Assembly (NCBI GenBank): GCA_030683005.1
Contig: JAUXMY010000006.1
Span: 1-64,000 of the forward strand
Direction of reading: 5' to 3'
Length of the DNA stretch: 64,000 bases
DNA from: Caulobacter sp.
GTDB taxonomy: Bacteria > Pseudomonadota > Alphaproteobacteria > Caulobacterales > Caulobacteraceae
Shown here: positions 37,147-47,158 of the stretch, one piece after another
Numbering within the stretch: the stretch's first letter is position 1
Layout of the letters: every line of letters starts with the position of its first letter
Notes under the pieces: generated by a model
Told to the model about the DNA's origin: nothing
The model's input: only the letters and a program-made list of their open reading frames with translations
The model's database searches: none
Translations under genes and position numbers: made by a program

Positions 37147-38055
37147 TCAACTCTTACGCGCGAGCGGGTGCTTTGTCTTCACCACCTCGGCCAGCCGGTC
37201 GCCCGCGACATGGGTGTAGATCTGGGTGGTGGCGATGTCGGCGTGGCCGAGCAGGGTCTGGACGACGCGCAGGTCGGCGCCGCCCTCAAGCAGGTGGGTG
37301 GCGAAGGCGTGGCGCAGGACGTGGGGGCTGACCCGGGCCGGGTCGATTCCGGCGGCGACGGCGGCCTCCTCCAGCAGCTGGGAAAAGCGGCGGGGCGTCA
37401 GGCGGCCGGCCTTGCCGCGCGAGGGAAACAGCCAGGGGTTGGCCGCATCGCCCTTGGGCAGGAAATCCTTGCGCACCGCCAGCCAGGCCTTCACCGCCGT
37501 GCGCGCGGCCTCGTTCAGAGGGGCCAGCCGTTCCTTGCCGCCCTTGCCCTTGACGATCAGGTAGGCCGGGTCCCGCGCCAGGGCGGTCATCGGCAGGCTC
37601 ATCACCTCCGAAACCCGCATGCCCGAGGCGTAGGTCAACTCGACCAGCGCCGCCAGCCGCAGGCCCTGGCCGCCGTCCTTGGCCGCGGCGGCGGCGATCA
37701 GCCGCTCCACCTCGTCGCGGGACAGCACCTTGGGCAGCGGGCGGCCCTGCCTGGGCGCCTCGACCCGGCGGGAGGGATCATCGGTCCGCCAGCCTTCGCC
37801 CAGCACGAAGCGATAGAACTGCCGGATGGAGGATCGCCGCCGGGCCGCGGTGGCGGGGGCCAGGCCGGCGGCGCCCAGGCCGGCGAACCAGGCCTCGATG
37901 TCTTCCGCCGACGCGGTGGAGAGGTCCCGCCCCTGCCCCTTGAGGAAGGCGGCGGCGTCGGCCAGGTCCTTGCCGTAGGCGGTCAGGGTGTTGCGGGCCG
38001 CCGCGCGCTCGACGGCCATCATCTCGAGAAAGGCGTCGACCCAGCCTTCACTCAT
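37147..38055 (-). CDS. xerD: tyrosine recombinase XerD
   Basis: Site-specific recombinase that with XerC resolves chromosome dimers at dif. The 302-residue protein has the SAM-like core-binding domain (WVDAFLEMMAVERAAARNTLTAYGKDL) and the catalytic domain. The active residues are visible: Arg in GMRVSEV, Lys in VKGKGGKERLAPL, the H-x-x-R pair in SPHVLRHAFATHLL, His/Trp-position His in LGHADI and nucleophile Tyr in TTQIYTH. Its place beside aroK-aroB is a conserved alphaproteobacterial arrangement and argues for a chromosomal XerD and not a phage integrase. It overlaps the upstream gene by 4 bases. Confidence 0.93.
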   Translation of the reverse strand: MSEGWVDAFLEMMAVERAAARNTLTAYGKDLADAAAFLKGQGRDLSTASAEDIEAWFAGLGAAGLAPATAARRRSSIRQFYRFVLGEGWRTDDPSRRVEAPRQGRPLPKVLSRDEVERLIAAAAAKDGGQGLRLAALVELTYASGMRVSEVMSLPMTALARDPAYLIVKGKGGKERLAPLNEAARTAVKAWLAVRKDFLPKGDAANPWLFPSRGKAGRLTPRRFSQLLEEAAVAAGIDPARVSPHVLRHAFATHLLEGGADLRVVQTLLGHADIATTQIYTHVAGDRLAEVVKTKHPLARKS

Positions 38056-39224
38056 TCGATCTGCAACGCCGCGAAGGCCTCATCGGCGAAGGCCACGGCG
38101 GCGTCGGCCAGGCCGACACGGCGCAGCGCCGAGACCATGGGCGCATAGTCGGCCGGCCGCGGCTTGCCCTCGGCGTCAGCGACGATGGCCAGCGCCAGCA
38201 GCGCCGTCTCGCCCTTCAGCCCCGCAGCGGCGGCCAGGTCCAGCGCGGCCAGCCGGCCCGAGGCTGCCGCGCCCTGTGGTGCGGTGAAGCCGGCGATGGC
38301 GGCGCGCTGCTCGGCGGTCGGGGTTGCGCCGAGGGCGATGGCGAGCAGAACAGCGGCCTCATGGCGCGCTCTGGCCCTGGAGTCGGCGGCCTGGGTCCGC
38401 CAGATCAGGGCGTCGAACTCGGCGGCGCGACCCTCGGGGCGGACGAACCGTCCGGCGAGGCCTGGATCGGGCAAGGTCTGCGACGGCAAGGGGCCGGCGA
38501 TCATCGCCGCCACGCCGGGCGAAGCGCCCTTGGCCGCCGCAATGTCCAGGGCCAGCCTGCGGGACAGCGAATACTCGAGCCCGCTGCGCACAGAGGCGGC
38601 GCCAGGATCTCCGGCGCCGGCGATCACCGCGCCGACCAGCCGGGCGACCACCGGGTCGCGCTGTCTCTCGTTGGCCAGGGTCAGGGTCAGCTGGGCCGTT
38701 CCGGTCTCCCCGGCCCGCGCCTCGCAATAGGCCCGCAGCCGCAGCCAGTAGATCTCGCCGCGGCCGATCGAGAGGTCGTTGGCGATACGGCAGGCGCGGT
38801 CGTCGTCGCCGACGATCAGCGCCGTCTCGGCAACGGCCTCGGCCAGGGCCGGATGGGTCGACAGATTGCCGGCCCGCTCGGCGGCGGCCCAGGCTTCGGC
38901 GGGGCGGCCCAGCGCCAGCAGGGACTGGATGCGGGCTCCTGCCACGGCCGGGTCACGCCCCGCGCCCTCCGGCCCGACGGCGGCGGTCGCCAGCAGGCGC
39001 CAGGCCAGATCGCGGGCGGCCGGGGTGAGCGGCCGGGCGCCGAGGACGGGGATGATCGCGGCGGCTGTCGGGCCGGAACTGTCGCGCCACAGGTCGCCGG
39101 GCAGGCCGGTGTCGCGCGAGCCGAGCGAGAAGTAGTCCGGCGCGGCCAGCGGCGCGACCTCGACCTGGGCGGCGGCCGGCGCGGCGAGCAGAAGGGCGAA
39201 GGCGGCGAGAGCAAGGGATCGCAT
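38052..39224 (-). CDS. exported helical-repeat protein of unknown function
   Basis: A 390-residue periplasmic protein with a signal peptide cleaved after LLLAAPAAA. The mature part is Ala/Leu-rich and helical, with repeated units such as AWRLLATAAVG, RIQSLLALGRPAEAWAAAERAGN and AYCEARAGETGTAQLTLTLA. That pattern suggests a tetratricopeptide-like solenoid. No enzyme motif was seen. It lies in an operon with xerD (4-base overlap) and diverges from aroK by about 100 bases. Confidence 0.75.
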   Translation of the reverse strand: MRSLALAAFALLLAAPAAAQVEVAPLAAPDYFSLGSRDTGLPGDLWRDSSGPTAAAIIPVLGARPLTPAARDLAWRLLATAAVGPEGAGRDPAVAGARIQSLLALGRPAEAWAAAERAGNLSTHPALAEAVAETALIVGDDDRACRIANDLSIGRGEIYWLRLRAYCEARAGETGTAQLTLTLANERQRDPVVARLVGAVIAGAGDPGAASVRSGLEYSLSRRLALDIAAAKGASPGVAAMIAGPLPSQTLPDPGLAGRFVRPEGRAAEFDALIWRTQAADSRARARHEAAVLLAIALGATPTAEQRAAIAGFTAPQGAAASGRLAALDLAAAAGLKGETALLALAIVADAEGKPRPADYAPMVSALRRVGLADAAVAFADEAFAALQIE

Positions 39225-39322
39225 GCCTGGACCCTAGCACCTCTGCCGCCCTGAATGGGAGAGGGCGCCCTTTCGGTAGCTGTTGGCCCGAGCCCCCCCT
39301 ATCGTGTAAGCGGAACGTGGCC

Positions 39323-39871
39323 ATGAACCCGGACCCACGACTTCGTCGCAAGACTATCGCCCTCGTCGGACTCATGGGGGTGGGCAAGAGCAGCATCGGC
39401 CGCCGTCTGGCGCTGGCCCTGGACCTGCCGTTCCGCGACGCCGACACCGAGGTCGAGACCGCCGCCGGCCGCTCGATCAGCGAGATCTTCGAGACCTTTG
39501 GCGAACAGGCCTTTCGCGAGGGCGAGCGCAAGGTGATCGCGCGGCTGATGGACGAGGGCCCGTTCGTACTGGCCACCGGTGGCGGCGCCTTCGTCAACGA
39601 CGAAACCCGCGCCTTGATCACGGCGCGCGCCCTGTCGGTGTGGCTCAAGGCCGACCTTGAGCTGCTGGCCCGGCGTATCGGACGCAAGGACACCCGCCCG
39701 CTGGTGCGCGGCAAGGACCCGCTGGAGGTCCTCACCGCCCTGGCCGAAGTCCGCTATCCGATCTACGCCGAGGCCGACATCGCCGTGGAGACCGGCGACA
39801 CCCCCCACCAGGAGGCGGTCGAGGCCATCCTGGCCGCCCTTCACACCCATCTGGCCGGAGCCGAGGCTTGA
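39323..39871 (+). CDS. aroK: shikimate kinase
   Basis: Phosphorylates shikimate with ATP in the aromatic amino acid pathway. The 182-residue protein has Walker [12 protein letters not shown] and substrate-binding [18 protein letters not shown]. It also has the GGG strand [12 protein letters not shown] and the lid Arg in RPLVRGKDP. The ATG at 39323 is preferred over the in-frame GTG at 39317, since GGA at 39312 sits at a proper distance. It overlaps aroB by 4 bases, so the two are coupled. Confidence 0.95.
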   Translation: MNPDPRLRRKTIALVGLMGVGKSSIGRRLALALDLPFRDADTEVETAAGRSISEIFETFGEQAFREGERKVIARLMDEGPFVLATGGGAFVNDETRALITARALSVWLKADLELLARRIGRKDTRPLVRGKDPLEVLTALAEVRYPIYAEADIAVETGDTPHQEAVEAILAALHTHLAGAEA

Positions 39872-40983
39872 TCCGCACAATTCCCGTGGGCCTTGGCGCG
39901 CGCGCCTACGACGTCGTCGTCGGGCCGGGCCTCATCGATCGCGCCGGCGACCATATCGCCCCGCTGCTCAGGAACCGGCGCACAGCAATCGTCGCCGACA
40001 GCAATGTCGCCGAGCATCACGGCGAGCGGCTGTCCGCCGCCCTTGAGCGCGCCGGCGTCGCCGTCGATGTGATCACCGTGCCGGCCGGCGAGGAGAGCAA
40101 GAGCTTCGAGGGGCTGGCCGACCTGTCCGACCAGCTGCTGGCGCTGGAACTCGACCGGGGCGACGTCATCGTCGCCTTCGGCGGCGGGGTGATCGGCGAC
40201 CTGGCCGGGTTTGCGGCCTCGATCTACAAGCGCGGCATCGACTTCGTGCAGGTCCCGACCAGCCTGCTGGCCCAGGTCGACAGCTCGGTGGGCGGCAAGA
40301 CCGCCATCGACACCCCGCGTGGCAAGAACCTGATCGGCGCCTTCCATCAGCCGCGGCTGGTGCTGGCCGACCTCGACGTCCTGGCCACCCTGCCGGCCCG
40401 CGAGATGGCCTGTGGCTACGCCGAGGTGATCAAGTACGGCATGCTCGGCGACGCCGACTTCTTCCAATGGCTGGAGCGGAACGGCGCCAGGGTTCTGGAG
40501 CGCGAACTCGAGGCCCTCAGCCACGCCGTCGCGCGCTCGGTCGAAATGAAGGCCGAAATCGTCGCCGAGGACGAGAAGGAGCAGGGCCGCCGGGCCCTGC
40601 TCAATCTCGGCCACACCTTCGGCCACGCGCTCGAGGCCGAGTGCGGCTTTGGCGAGGCGCTCAAGCACGGCGAGGCCGTCGGCGCCGGCTGCGCCATGGC
40701 CTTCCGCTTCTCGGCCATGCTGGGCCTCTGTCCGGACATCGACGCCGCGCGGGTCGAACAGGCGCTGAAGGCGGCGGGACTGCCGACCCGGCTCGACGAC
40801 CTGCCCCGGGGCCCCGGCTTCCGCGCTGATCGCCTGATCGCCCACATGGGCCAGGACAAGAAGGCGCAGGGCGGAACCCTGACCTTCATTCTCGCCCGCC
40901 GCATCGGCGAGGCATTCACCGCCAAGGGGGTGGATCCCGCCCCCTTGCGCGACTTCCTCATCACCGAAGGAGCCCTGCCGTGA
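39868..40983 (+). CDS. aroB: 3-dehydroquinate synthase
   Basis: NAD- and zinc-dependent enzyme converting DAHP to 3-dehydroquinate. The 371-residue protein has [13 protein letters not shown], the NAD-binding [23 protein letters not shown] and [20 protein letters not shown]. Its zinc-ligand segment is [13 protein letters not shown], with further His in KHGEAV. The start is TTG at 39868, overlapping the aroK stop (TTGA). It overlaps the corC-like gene by 4 bases (GTGA), giving an aroK-aroB-corC operon. Confidence 0.95.
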   Translation: MIRTIPVGLGARAYDVVVGPGLIDRAGDHIAPLLRNRRTAIVADSNVAEHHGERLSAALERAGVAVDVITVPAGEESKSFEGLADLSDQLLALELDRGDVIVAFGGGVIGDLAGFAASIYKRGIDFVQVPTSLLAQVDSSVGGKTAIDTPRGKNLIGAFHQPRLVLADLDVLATLPAREMACGYAEVIKYGMLGDADFFQWLERNGARVLERELEALSHAVARSVEMKAEIVAEDEKEQGRRALLNLGHTFGHALEAECGFGEALKHGEAVGAGCAMAFRFSAMLGLCPDIDAARVEQALKAAGLPTRLDDLPRGPGFRADRLIAHMGQDKKAQGGTLTFILARRIGEAFTAKGVDPAPLRDFLITEGALP

Positions 40984-42287
40984 TCGTGGCCATGCTCGCC
41001 ACCCTGGCGCCCGCCCTCATCATCCTGCTGTGTATGAGCGGCCTGATCTCCGCCTCCGAGACCGCGATGACCGCTGCCAGCCGGGGCCGGATGCACCAGC
41101 TCGAGCGCGAGGGCGACCGCCGCGCCGCCCGCGTCAACAAGCTGATGGGCGACCAGGAGAACATGATCGGCGCCATCCTGCTGTCGAACAACGCCATCAA
41201 CATCGGCGCTTCGGCCCTGGCGACCAGCGTGCTGGGCGCCGCCTTTCCCGGCCCGGTCGGCATCCTGATCACCACGGTCGGCATGACCGTGCTGGTGGTC
41301 ATCTTCGGCGAAATCCTGCCCAAGACCCTGGCCATCACGCGACCCGAGACGGTGTCCCGCACCCTGTCCCTGCCGATCTGGTGGGTCGTGCGCATCTTCG
41401 GCCCGCTGGCCCGGGTGGCCCAGTGGATCGTTCGCCAGACCCTGCGGCCGTTCGGCATCCAGATGTCGATGGAGACCGACGTTCTGGCGGCCCACCAGGA
41501 GATCCGCGGCGCGGTCGAGTACCACCACTCCGAAGGCGTGGTCGAAAGCGGCGACCGGCGCATGCTGGGCGGCGTGCTCGACCTCAGCGAAATGGACGTC
41601 AGCGAGGTCATGGTGCACCGCAAGTCGGTCTTCATGCTCGATGCCGACCAGCCGGCCAGGGCCCTGCTGAAGGAGGCGCTCGACTCCGGTCACAGCCGGG
41701 TGCCGATGTGGCGGGACAATCCCGACAACGTCATCGGGGTGCTGCACATAAAGGATGTGATCCGCGAGATGTCGGAACACGACCTGGGCATGGACGAGAT
41801 CGAGGTCGCGTCCCTGATCCGCAAGCCCTGGTTCACCCCCGACACCACCAAGCTGAAGGACCAGCTCAACGCGTTCCTGAAGCGCCGCAGCCACTTCGCC
41901 CTGGTCGTCGATGAGTACGGCGCGCTGCAGGGGGTGATCACTCTTGAAGACATCCTCGAGGAGATCGTTGGCGAGATCGATGACGAGCACGACACCGCCG
42001 TCGAGGGCGTCAAGCCCGACGCCGACGGCTGGTACGAAATCGACGGTTCGGTGACGGTGCGGGACCTGAACCGGGCGCTCGACTGGGACCTGCCCGACGA
42101 CCAGGCGGTGACCATCGCGGGCCTGGTCATCCACGAGGCCCAGACCATCCCCGAGGAAGGCCAGACCTTCATCTTCCACCATCACCGCTTCCAGATCATC
42201 AAACGCCGCCGCAACCAGATCACCGGCCTGAGAATCAGCCCCCGTCTGGACGCCGAAGGCAACTGGCTGGAAGATCACTCCGGCTGA
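40980..42287 (+). CDS. CNNM/CorC family protein (DUF21, CBS pair, CorC_HlyC domain)
   Basis: A 435-residue inner-membrane protein of the CNNM/CorC group linked to magnesium or cobalt transport. An N-terminal DUF21 domain with about four helices ([25 protein letters not shown] through [18 protein letters not shown]) is followed by a CBS pair ([49 protein letters not shown]). A CorC/HlyC C-terminal domain ends in [16 protein letters not shown]. The GTG start overlaps aroB. The old name hemolysin is not supported by function. Confidence 0.9.
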   Translation: MIVAMLATLAPALIILLCMSGLISASETAMTAASRGRMHQLEREGDRRAARVNKLMGDQENMIGAILLSNNAINIGASALATSVLGAAFPGPVGILITTVGMTVLVVIFGEILPKTLAITRPETVSRTLSLPIWWVVRIFGPLARVAQWIVRQTLRPFGIQMSMETDVLAAHQEIRGAVEYHHSEGVVESGDRRMLGGVLDLSEMDVSEVMVHRKSVFMLDADQPARALLKEALDSGHSRVPMWRDNPDNVIGVLHIKDVIREMSEHDLGMDEIEVASLIRKPWFTPDTTKLKDQLNAFLKRRSHFALVVDEYGALQGVITLEDILEEIVGEIDDEHDTAVEGVKPDADGWYEIDGSVTVRDLNRALDWDLPDDQAVTIAGLVIHEAQTIPEEGQTFIFHHHRFQIIKRRRNQITGLRISPRLDAEGNWLEDHSG

Positions 42288-42359
42288 CGGACGGAACCGT
42301 GCGAGGCTGGCTGCGTTCGAAGCCTGATGCGCAAATGTGCGCGCATCCGGGGGAGTCTG

Positions 42360-43964
42360 GTGAGTTCACTGTCGGACACGATCGAGCCGGACACCGGGGC
42401 GACCGAGCGCGAGCGTGCGCTGGCCGCCGCCCTGGCCGATGAGACGCGCCGCTCCGAAGTGCTGATCCGCATCGGGGAAGCCATTGGCGCAGGCCGGGAC
42501 ATCGAGACGATCGTGCAGACGGTGGTCGACGGCGGCGTCGAGATGACCCGCGCCGAGTTCGGAGCGTTTTTCTACAACGTCGTCAACGCAGAGGGTGAGC
42601 GCTACCGCCTCTTCGCGCTGGCCGGCGCGCCCCGATCAGCGTTCGAGCATTATCCGATGCCCCGCAATACGGCGGTGTTCGCCCCGACCTTTTCGGGCGA
42701 GGCCGTCATTCGGTCGGACGATATCCTGGCTGACCCGCGGTATGGTCACAACGCACCCTATCACGGCATGCCGGAAGGCCACCTTCCGGTGCGCAGCTTC
42801 CTCTCCGCGCCGGTCGTGTCCCGGTCCGGCGAGGTGCTCGGCGGCCTGTTCTTTGGCCACGCCGAGCCGGGCCGCTTCAGCGCCGCCGACGAGCGCGTCG
42901 TTGCGGGCGTCGCCGGCCTGGGCGCGGCGGCGGTCGAGGCCATGCACCGGCGCGACGAAACCCTGGCCGCTTCCGAAGCCCAGCGCAGCGTCGAGGCCAG
43001 GCTGGCCGAGCGGCTGTCCTTCGCGCTCGACGCCGGTCGAATGGGCTCCTGGGCGCTCGACGTCGACAGCCGCGACTACGAGGCCTCCGAACTGTGCAAG
43101 GCCAACTACGGTCGTCGACCGGACGAGTCCTTCGGTTTCGCCGACCTGGTCGCCTCGATCCACGAGTCAGACCGTGACCGGATGACGCGGGCCATGGAGA
43201 CGGCCATCCAGGACGGCTCCGACTACGACGTGGAGTATCGCGTGATCTGGCCCGACGGCCAGGTGCGCTGGGTTCACGCCCGCGGCCGGGCCGACGCCAT
43301 CGTGCCGGGCGGCTCGGCGAAGCGCATGGCCGGCATCTCGCTGGACATCACCGAGCGTCGGCGGGCCGAGGAACGCCAGCAACTGATGCTCAACGAGCTG
43401 AACCATCGGGTGAAGAACACCCTGGCCACCGTCCAGTCCATCGCCTTCCAGACCCTGCGCACCGCCCGCACCCCGACCGAGTTCCGCGAGACCTTCGAGG
43501 CGCGCCTCATGGCGCTGTCGGAGACGCACAACCTGCTGACCCGCGAGAACTGGGAAGGCGCCGCGCTGCGGGCCGTCATTGACAGTGAGGTTGAAGCGCT
43601 GGGCGGGGCCGGACGCGCGATCGTCCAGCCGGGGCCCGAAGTGCACCTGACCCCCAAGGCCGCCGTCGCGGTCGGCATGGGCATCCATGAGCTGGCCACC
43701 AATGCGGTGAAGTACGGCGCCCTTTCGGTCGCGCGCGGCGTCGTCACCATTCACTGGCAGGTGAGCAACGGGATACTGGAGCTGGACTGGACCGAATCCG
43801 ACGGACCGAAAGTCGAGATGCCGCAACGGCGCGGCTTCGGCTCCCGGCTGCTCGAAAAAGGACTGGCTGCCGAACTGGGCGGCAGTGTTGAACTGATGTA
43901 CCGCGCGCAGGGATTGACCTGCGCCATGCGACTGCCGATGGCGGCGCTGGAAGGAAGGGACTGA
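42360..43964 (+). CDS. HWE-family sensor histidine kinase with GAF and PAS domains
   Basis: A 534-residue soluble kinase. A GAF domain (about 35-190, from RIGEAIGAGRDIETIVQTVVDGG to FFGHAEPGRFSAADERVV) and a PAS domain (about 215-340, ending GISLDITERRRAEE) precede the kinase core. The phospho-His is in MLNELNHRVKNTLATVQSIAFQ, and the HWE hallmarks are the His in MGIHELATNAVKYGAL and the W-x-E in LDWTESDGP. GAF and PAS suggest sensing of light, redox or a small ligand; no chromophore Cys was identified with confidence. The GTG at 42360 is chosen for the GGGGGAG 5 bases upstream. A receiver gene follows after 2 bases. Confidence 0.9.
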   Translation: MSSLSDTIEPDTGATERERALAAALADETRRSEVLIRIGEAIGAGRDIETIVQTVVDGGVEMTRAEFGAFFYNVVNAEGERYRLFALAGAPRSAFEHYPMPRNTAVFAPTFSGEAVIRSDDILADPRYGHNAPYHGMPEGHLPVRSFLSAPVVSRSGEVLGGLFFGHAEPGRFSAADERVVAGVAGLGAAAVEAMHRRDETLAASEAQRSVEARLAERLSFALDAGRMGSWALDVDSRDYEASELCKANYGRRPDESFGFADLVASIHESDRDRMTRAMETAIQDGSDYDVEYRVIWPDGQVRWVHARGRADAIVPGGSAKRMAGISLDITERRRAEERQQLMLNELNHRVKNTLATVQSIAFQTLRTARTPTEFRETFEARLMALSETHNLLTRENWEGAALRAVIDSEVEALGGAGRAIVQPGPEVHLTPKAAVAVGMGIHELATNAVKYGALSVARGVVTIHWQVSNGILELDWTESDGPKVEMPQRRGFGSRLLEKGLAAELGGSVELMYRAQGLTCAMRLPMAALEGRD

Positions 43965-43966
43965 GC

Positions 43967-44335
43967 GTGAGCGACGAACGTCTGGTGGGGCTGCGCGTGC
44001 TGGTCGTCGAGGACGAGATGCTCGTCTCGATGCTGGTGGAGGACATGCTGGCCGACTTCGGCTGCGCGGTCGTCGGGCCGGCGCCGGACTTCGACGCGGC
44101 GATGGCGCTGGCCAACAGCGCCGAGATCGACGCCGCCCTGCTCGACGTCAACGTCGCCGGACGGGTGATCTTCCCGGTCGCCGACGCCCTGAAGGCGCGC
44201 GGCGTCCCGTTCGCCTTCGCCAGCGGCTACGGCGCCGCCGGCGTCGAAGGCGACCATCGCGACGCCCCGGTGCTGCAGAAGCCGTTCCGCCAGATCGACC
44301 TGGAACGCGCGTTGACCGGCCTGGTGTCGGGCTAG
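43967..44335 (+). CDS. single-domain response regulator, partner of the HWE kinase
   Basis: A 122-residue receiver protein: acidic pair in VVEDEM, phospho-acceptor Asp in AALLDVNVAG, Thr/Ser position in FASGYG, and the conserved Lys in LQKPFRQIDLE. No output domain is present, as is common for receivers paired with HWE kinases in alphaproteobacteria. It starts 2 bases after the kinase stop, so the pair is almost surely cognate. Confidence 0.9.
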   Translation: MSDERLVGLRVLVVEDEMLVSMLVEDMLADFGCAVVGPAPDFDAAMALANSAEIDAALLDVNVAGRVIFPVADALKARGVPFAFASGYGAAGVEGDHRDAPVLQKPFRQIDLERALTGLVSG

Positions 44336-44361
44336 GCAAGGCGTCGAAATTTCAGGGTGTC

Positions 44362-44390
44362 GTCATGGCCCGAACAGGTCGGGCCATGAC
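44362..44390. repeat. short perfect palindrome after the response regulator
   Basis: GTCATGGCCCGA at 44362-44373 and TCGGGCCATGAC at 44379-44390 form a 12-base stem with a 5-base loop. The stem sequence matches the arms of the inverted repeat at 12566-12687. It lies between convergent genes (receiver and bolA) and may terminate both transcripts. Confidence 0.7.
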
Positions 44391-44418
44391 GCGGGAGGGG
44401 TGAGGCTGCCGATCGCCC

Positions 44419-44691
44419 CTAACCCTCGCCCGGCGCGAACACCTTCAGCGACAGCGCGTGCACCGGCCCGGCCAGCTCCTCGGCCAGGGCGGCGTAAACC
44501 TGCCGTTGCCGCGCCACGCGCGGCACACCGGCGAAGGCGGCCGACTCTATAAGGACGTTGAAGTGGCTCTCGCCACCCTCCCGGTGGCCGGCGTGGCCGG
44601 CGTGACGATCGGAGTCATCCACCACCTCCAGCCGTGACGGAGAAAACGCAGCCGTCAGCTTTTGCGCGATCAGTTCGGCGACAGGGCCCAT
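44419..44691 (-). CDS. bolA: BolA family protein
   Basis: A 90-residue BolA-like protein, which partners monothiol glutaredoxins in iron-sulfur handling. Conserved features: the N-terminal IAQKLTAAFSPSRLEVVDDSDRHAGH, SHFNVLIESAAFAGVPRVARQRQVYAAL and VHALSLKVFAPGE. His residues available as cluster ligands occur in DRHAGHAGH. The ATG at 44691 is the family-like start. It is divergent from the J-domain gene with about 50 bases between them. The bolA, J-protein, cobS neighbourhood is typical of Caulobacterales. Confidence 0.9.
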   Translation of the reverse strand: MGPVAELIAQKLTAAFSPSRLEVVDDSDRHAGHAGHREGGESHFNVLIESAAFAGVPRVARQRQVYAALAEELAGPVHALSLKVFAPGEG

Positions 44692-44743
44692 TTTGCAAAG
44701 GTCAATTCTTGAATGAGAAAGGTTGGGGCCCATACTTCGTCCC

Positions 44744-45403
44744 ATGTCCGGCGCCTTTCAATACCGTCCCAGATTCGTGGACATCCGGGTTCGCCCTCCC
44801 AAGCCCGAGGAGGAGGCGGCGGCGGAGAACGATGTCACACGCCTCAAGCCCGGCGAGAAGCGCTGCGAGCACTCCGACTGCCTGTCGGTGGCCACCGCCC
44901 GCGCGCCCAAGGCCCGCAACATGCCCGGCCAGTTCTACTGGTTCTGCCAGCCGCACGCGGCCGAGTACAACAAGGCCTGGAACTTCTTCGCCGGCATGAG
45001 CGAGGACGCCATCGCCCAGGCCCAGGCCGAGCGGATCACCGGCGAGCGGCCGACCTGGAGCTTCAAGGCCTCCAACCGCTCGCGGGAGGCCGCCGCCCAG
45101 GCCAAGGGCCCGATGGGCTGGAACGACCCGTTCAGCCTGTTCGGCTTCGGCCGCGCCGACCGCTCCGGGGTCGAGGCGCCGCCGCAGCGCGCCGACGGCC
45201 GGGTGCTGGGCAAGCTGGAGCGTAACGCCCTGGCCGACCTGGACCTGACCGACGTCGCCGACAAGGTCGCGATCCGCGTGCGCTACACCGAGCTGGTCAA
45301 GAAGTGCCACCCCGACAGCAATGGCGGCGACCGTAGCGCCGAGCACAAGCTGCAGCGCGTCCTGAAGGCCTGGAAGACGCTCAAGAAGGCCGGTCTGGCC
45401 TGA
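44744..45403 (+). CDS. J-domain protein (DnaJ-like, C-terminal J domain)
   Basis: A 219-residue protein with a C-terminal J domain: VRYTELVKKCHPDSNGGDRSAEHKLQRVLKAWKTLKKAGL carries the HPD tripeptide required to stimulate DnaK. The N-terminal half has a Cys/His-containing segment (RCEHSDCLS, then WFCQPHAAEYN) that may bind zinc or be redox-active, and is conserved in alphaproteobacterial homologues. It is not the housekeeping DnaJ. The ATG at 44744 is chosen over an upstream TTG. Confidence 0.88.
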   Translation: MSGAFQYRPRFVDIRVRPPKPEEEAAAENDVTRLKPGEKRCEHSDCLSVATARAPKARNMPGQFYWFCQPHAAEYNKAWNFFAGMSEDAIAQAQAERITGERPTWSFKASNRSREAAAQAKGPMGWNDPFSLFGFGRADRSGVEAPPQRADGRVLGKLERNALADLDLTDVADKVAIRVRYTELVKKCHPDSNGGDRSAEHKLQRVLKAWKTLKKAGLA

Positions 45404-45409
45404 AGCCGT

Positions 45410-45507
45410 CTGTCATCCCGGACGCCGAAGGCGGTCCGGGACCCAGCCGATGCCGTGCGTCCGCCGCTGGGTCCCGGCTCTCCACTTCGCTCCGGCCGGG
45501 ATGACAG
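45410..45507. repeat. intergenic inverted repeat (CTGTCATCCCGG arms)
   Basis: CTGTCATCCCGG at 45410-45421 pairs with CCGGGATGACAG at 45496-45507, and inner GGTCCGGGACCCAGC/GCTGGGTCCCGG segments extend the structure. It follows the J-domain gene and could be its transcript end. The rest of the 244-base gap to cobS (45508-45647) holds no gene and presumably the cobS promoter. Confidence 0.7.
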
Positions 45508-45647
45508 TCCGGGTTAACGCTGCGGCACGCACCGCCAGATTCAGCCATGCTGTCATCCGGTGTCAGGAGATCGAGCGTCGTCTCCAATCTTTTCCGTCGA
45601 ACAGATGTTTGCTGATCAGCGTTTAGGCGCTAATCGATCAGACCATC

Positions 45648-46658
45648 ATGGCCGATTTCTCAGACACCACCGCTCCCGCCGATCCTTTGCTGATGCTTGT
45701 TCCGGACAAGCAGGTCACCGCGCGCGACGCGTTCGGGATCGACTCCGACATGAAGGTCCCGTTCTTCTCGACGAAGGACAGCCACGTTCCCGACGTCGAC
45801 GAGTCCTACCGGTTCGATCCGCAGACCACGCTGGCGATCGTCGCCGGCCTGGCCTTTGACCGCCGGGTGATGATCCAGGGCTATCACGGCACCGGCAAGT
45901 CGACGCACATCGAGCAGGTCTGCGCCCGGCTGAACTGGCCGATGGTGCGGGTGAACCTCGACAGCCACGTCAGCCGCATCGACCTGGTCGGCAAGGACGC
46001 CATCGTCCTCAAGGACGGCAAGCAGATCACCGAATTCCGCGAGGGCATGCTGCCCTGGGCCATCCAGCGCCCGGTCGCCCTGTGCTTCGACGAATATGAC
46101 GCCGGCCGCCCCGATGTGATGTTCGTGATCCAGCGCGTGCTGGAGTCGGGCAGCAAGCTGACCCTGCTCGACCAGAACCGCGTGATCCGGGCCAACCCCT
46201 ACTTCCGCCTGTTCTCGACGACCAACACCATCGGTCTGGGCGACACCACGGGGCTCTACCACGGCACCCAGCAGATCAATCAGGCGCAGATGGACCGCTG
46301 GTCCATCGTCACCACCCTGAACTACCTCGACCACGACGCCGAGGCCGAGATCGTGCTGGCCAAGAACCCGGGCTACGCCACGCCGGAAGGCCGCCGCACC
46401 CTGGCCGCGATGGTCCGCGTCGCCGACATGACCCGCAACGCCTTCATGAACGGCGACATCTCCACCGTCATGAGCCCGCGCACGGTCATCACCTGGGCCC
46501 AGAACGCCGACATCTTCGACGGCGACCTGGCCCTGGCCTTCCGCCTGACCTTCCTGAACAAGTGCGACGAACTGGAACGCCCGACCGTGGCGGAGTTCTA
46601 CCAGCGCGCGTTCGGCGAGGACCTGCCGGAGAGCGCGGCGCGGGTGAAGGTGGCTTAG
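45648..46658 (+). CDS. cobS: cobaltochelatase subunit CobS (AAA+ ATPase)
   Basis: ATPase subunit of the aerobic CobNST complex inserting cobalt into hydrogenobyrinic acid diamide. The 336-residue protein has Walker [10 protein letters not shown], Walker [19 protein letters not shown] and sensor-1 [14 protein letters not shown]. The N-terminal part [24 protein letters not shown] is diagnostic for CobS. cobT usually follows directly in related genomes, but here the next genes are a minus-strand higBA cassette, and no cobT is in the window. The stop overlaps the stop of the convergent gene. Confidence 0.93.
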   Translation: MADFSDTTAPADPLLMLVPDKQVTARDAFGIDSDMKVPFFSTKDSHVPDVDESYRFDPQTTLAIVAGLAFDRRVMIQGYHGTGKSTHIEQVCARLNWPMVRVNLDSHVSRIDLVGKDAIVLKDGKQITEFREGMLPWAIQRPVALCFDEYDAGRPDVMFVIQRVLESGSKLTLLDQNRVIRANPYFRLFSTTNTIGLGDTTGLYHGTQQINQAQMDRWSIVTTLNYLDHDAEAEIVLAKNPGYATPEGRRTLAAMVRVADMTRNAFMNGDISTVMSPRTVITWAQNADIFDGDLALAFRLTFLNKCDELERPTVAEFYQRAFGEDLPESAARVKVA

Positions 46659-47158
46659 GCCAACGCTGCCTGAGCCGCCGCCACCTGAGCGGTAACATCA
46701 CGGACTCCGTCGAGTGCCCAGACGATGCGTGGCATCATCATGCGGTATCCGTTGACGTGCGCGTCGCGTCTTGCGCGAGCCTGAACCAGTTCGAATGGGA
46801 CGAGTGCAGCGGCAGACACATCAAAGCGGGCGTCGAAGAGCACCACTGCCAACCAGTCAAATCCCTGTTCTTCCAAGCTCCTGATCGAACTCAGCTGCCG
46901 AGATGCACTACGTGAAGTGAGGCGGCGACCTTTGATCTGGTACTTGATGCCCTGGCTACAGGTGGCGTCGTAAGCCTTCGCCGAATTGGCTTCCCTGGCC
47001 CATCCGAACGCGTTGACGAACAGAAGCTCGGCATAGTCACCAGCAACGCCATTCGCGGTGCGGAGCACCTCACGCGACTGCAGCTCAGACAGGACCGCTA
47101 CGTGGAGACGAACGAGCTCCAAGACACTCAAACCGGCGAGCGGCGGCGTGTCGGACAT
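46655..47158 (-). CDS. uncharacterised protein with a possible PD-(D/E)XK nuclease-like core, third gene of the higBA cassette
   Basis: A 167-residue protein with no certain family. The segment [14 protein letters not shown], then [19 protein letters not shown], gives Glu44, Asp64, Gln74 and Lys76 in an order like the E...D...(E/Q)-x-K of restriction-endonuclease-type folds. [23 protein letters not shown] follows as strand-helix pairs. The start ATG shares one base with the higA stop (TGATG), so it is translated with the antitoxin. It may be a nuclease effector, a modifier of the TA module, or an unrelated passenger. Catalytic assignment is inference. Confidence 0.6.
   Translation of the reverse strand: MSDTPPLAGLSVLELVRLHVAVLSELQSREVLRTANGVAGDYAELLFVNAFGWAREANSAKAYDATCSQGIKYQIKGRRLTSRSASRQLSSIRSLEEQGFDWLAVVLFDARFDVSAAALVPFELVQARARRDAHVNGYRMMMPRIVWALDGVRDVTAQVAAAQAALA

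Noticed and set aside
37147-38055. Tyrosine recombinase considered as a phage or island integrase
   Set aside because: Length, motifs and linkage to aroK-aroB fit chromosomal XerD; no attachment-site repeats or phage genes are adjacent.
45508-45647. Possible cobalamin riboswitch upstream of cobS
   Set aside because: No B12-box-like conserved segment was recognised, and the gap is short and mostly occupied by a dispersed inverted repeat.
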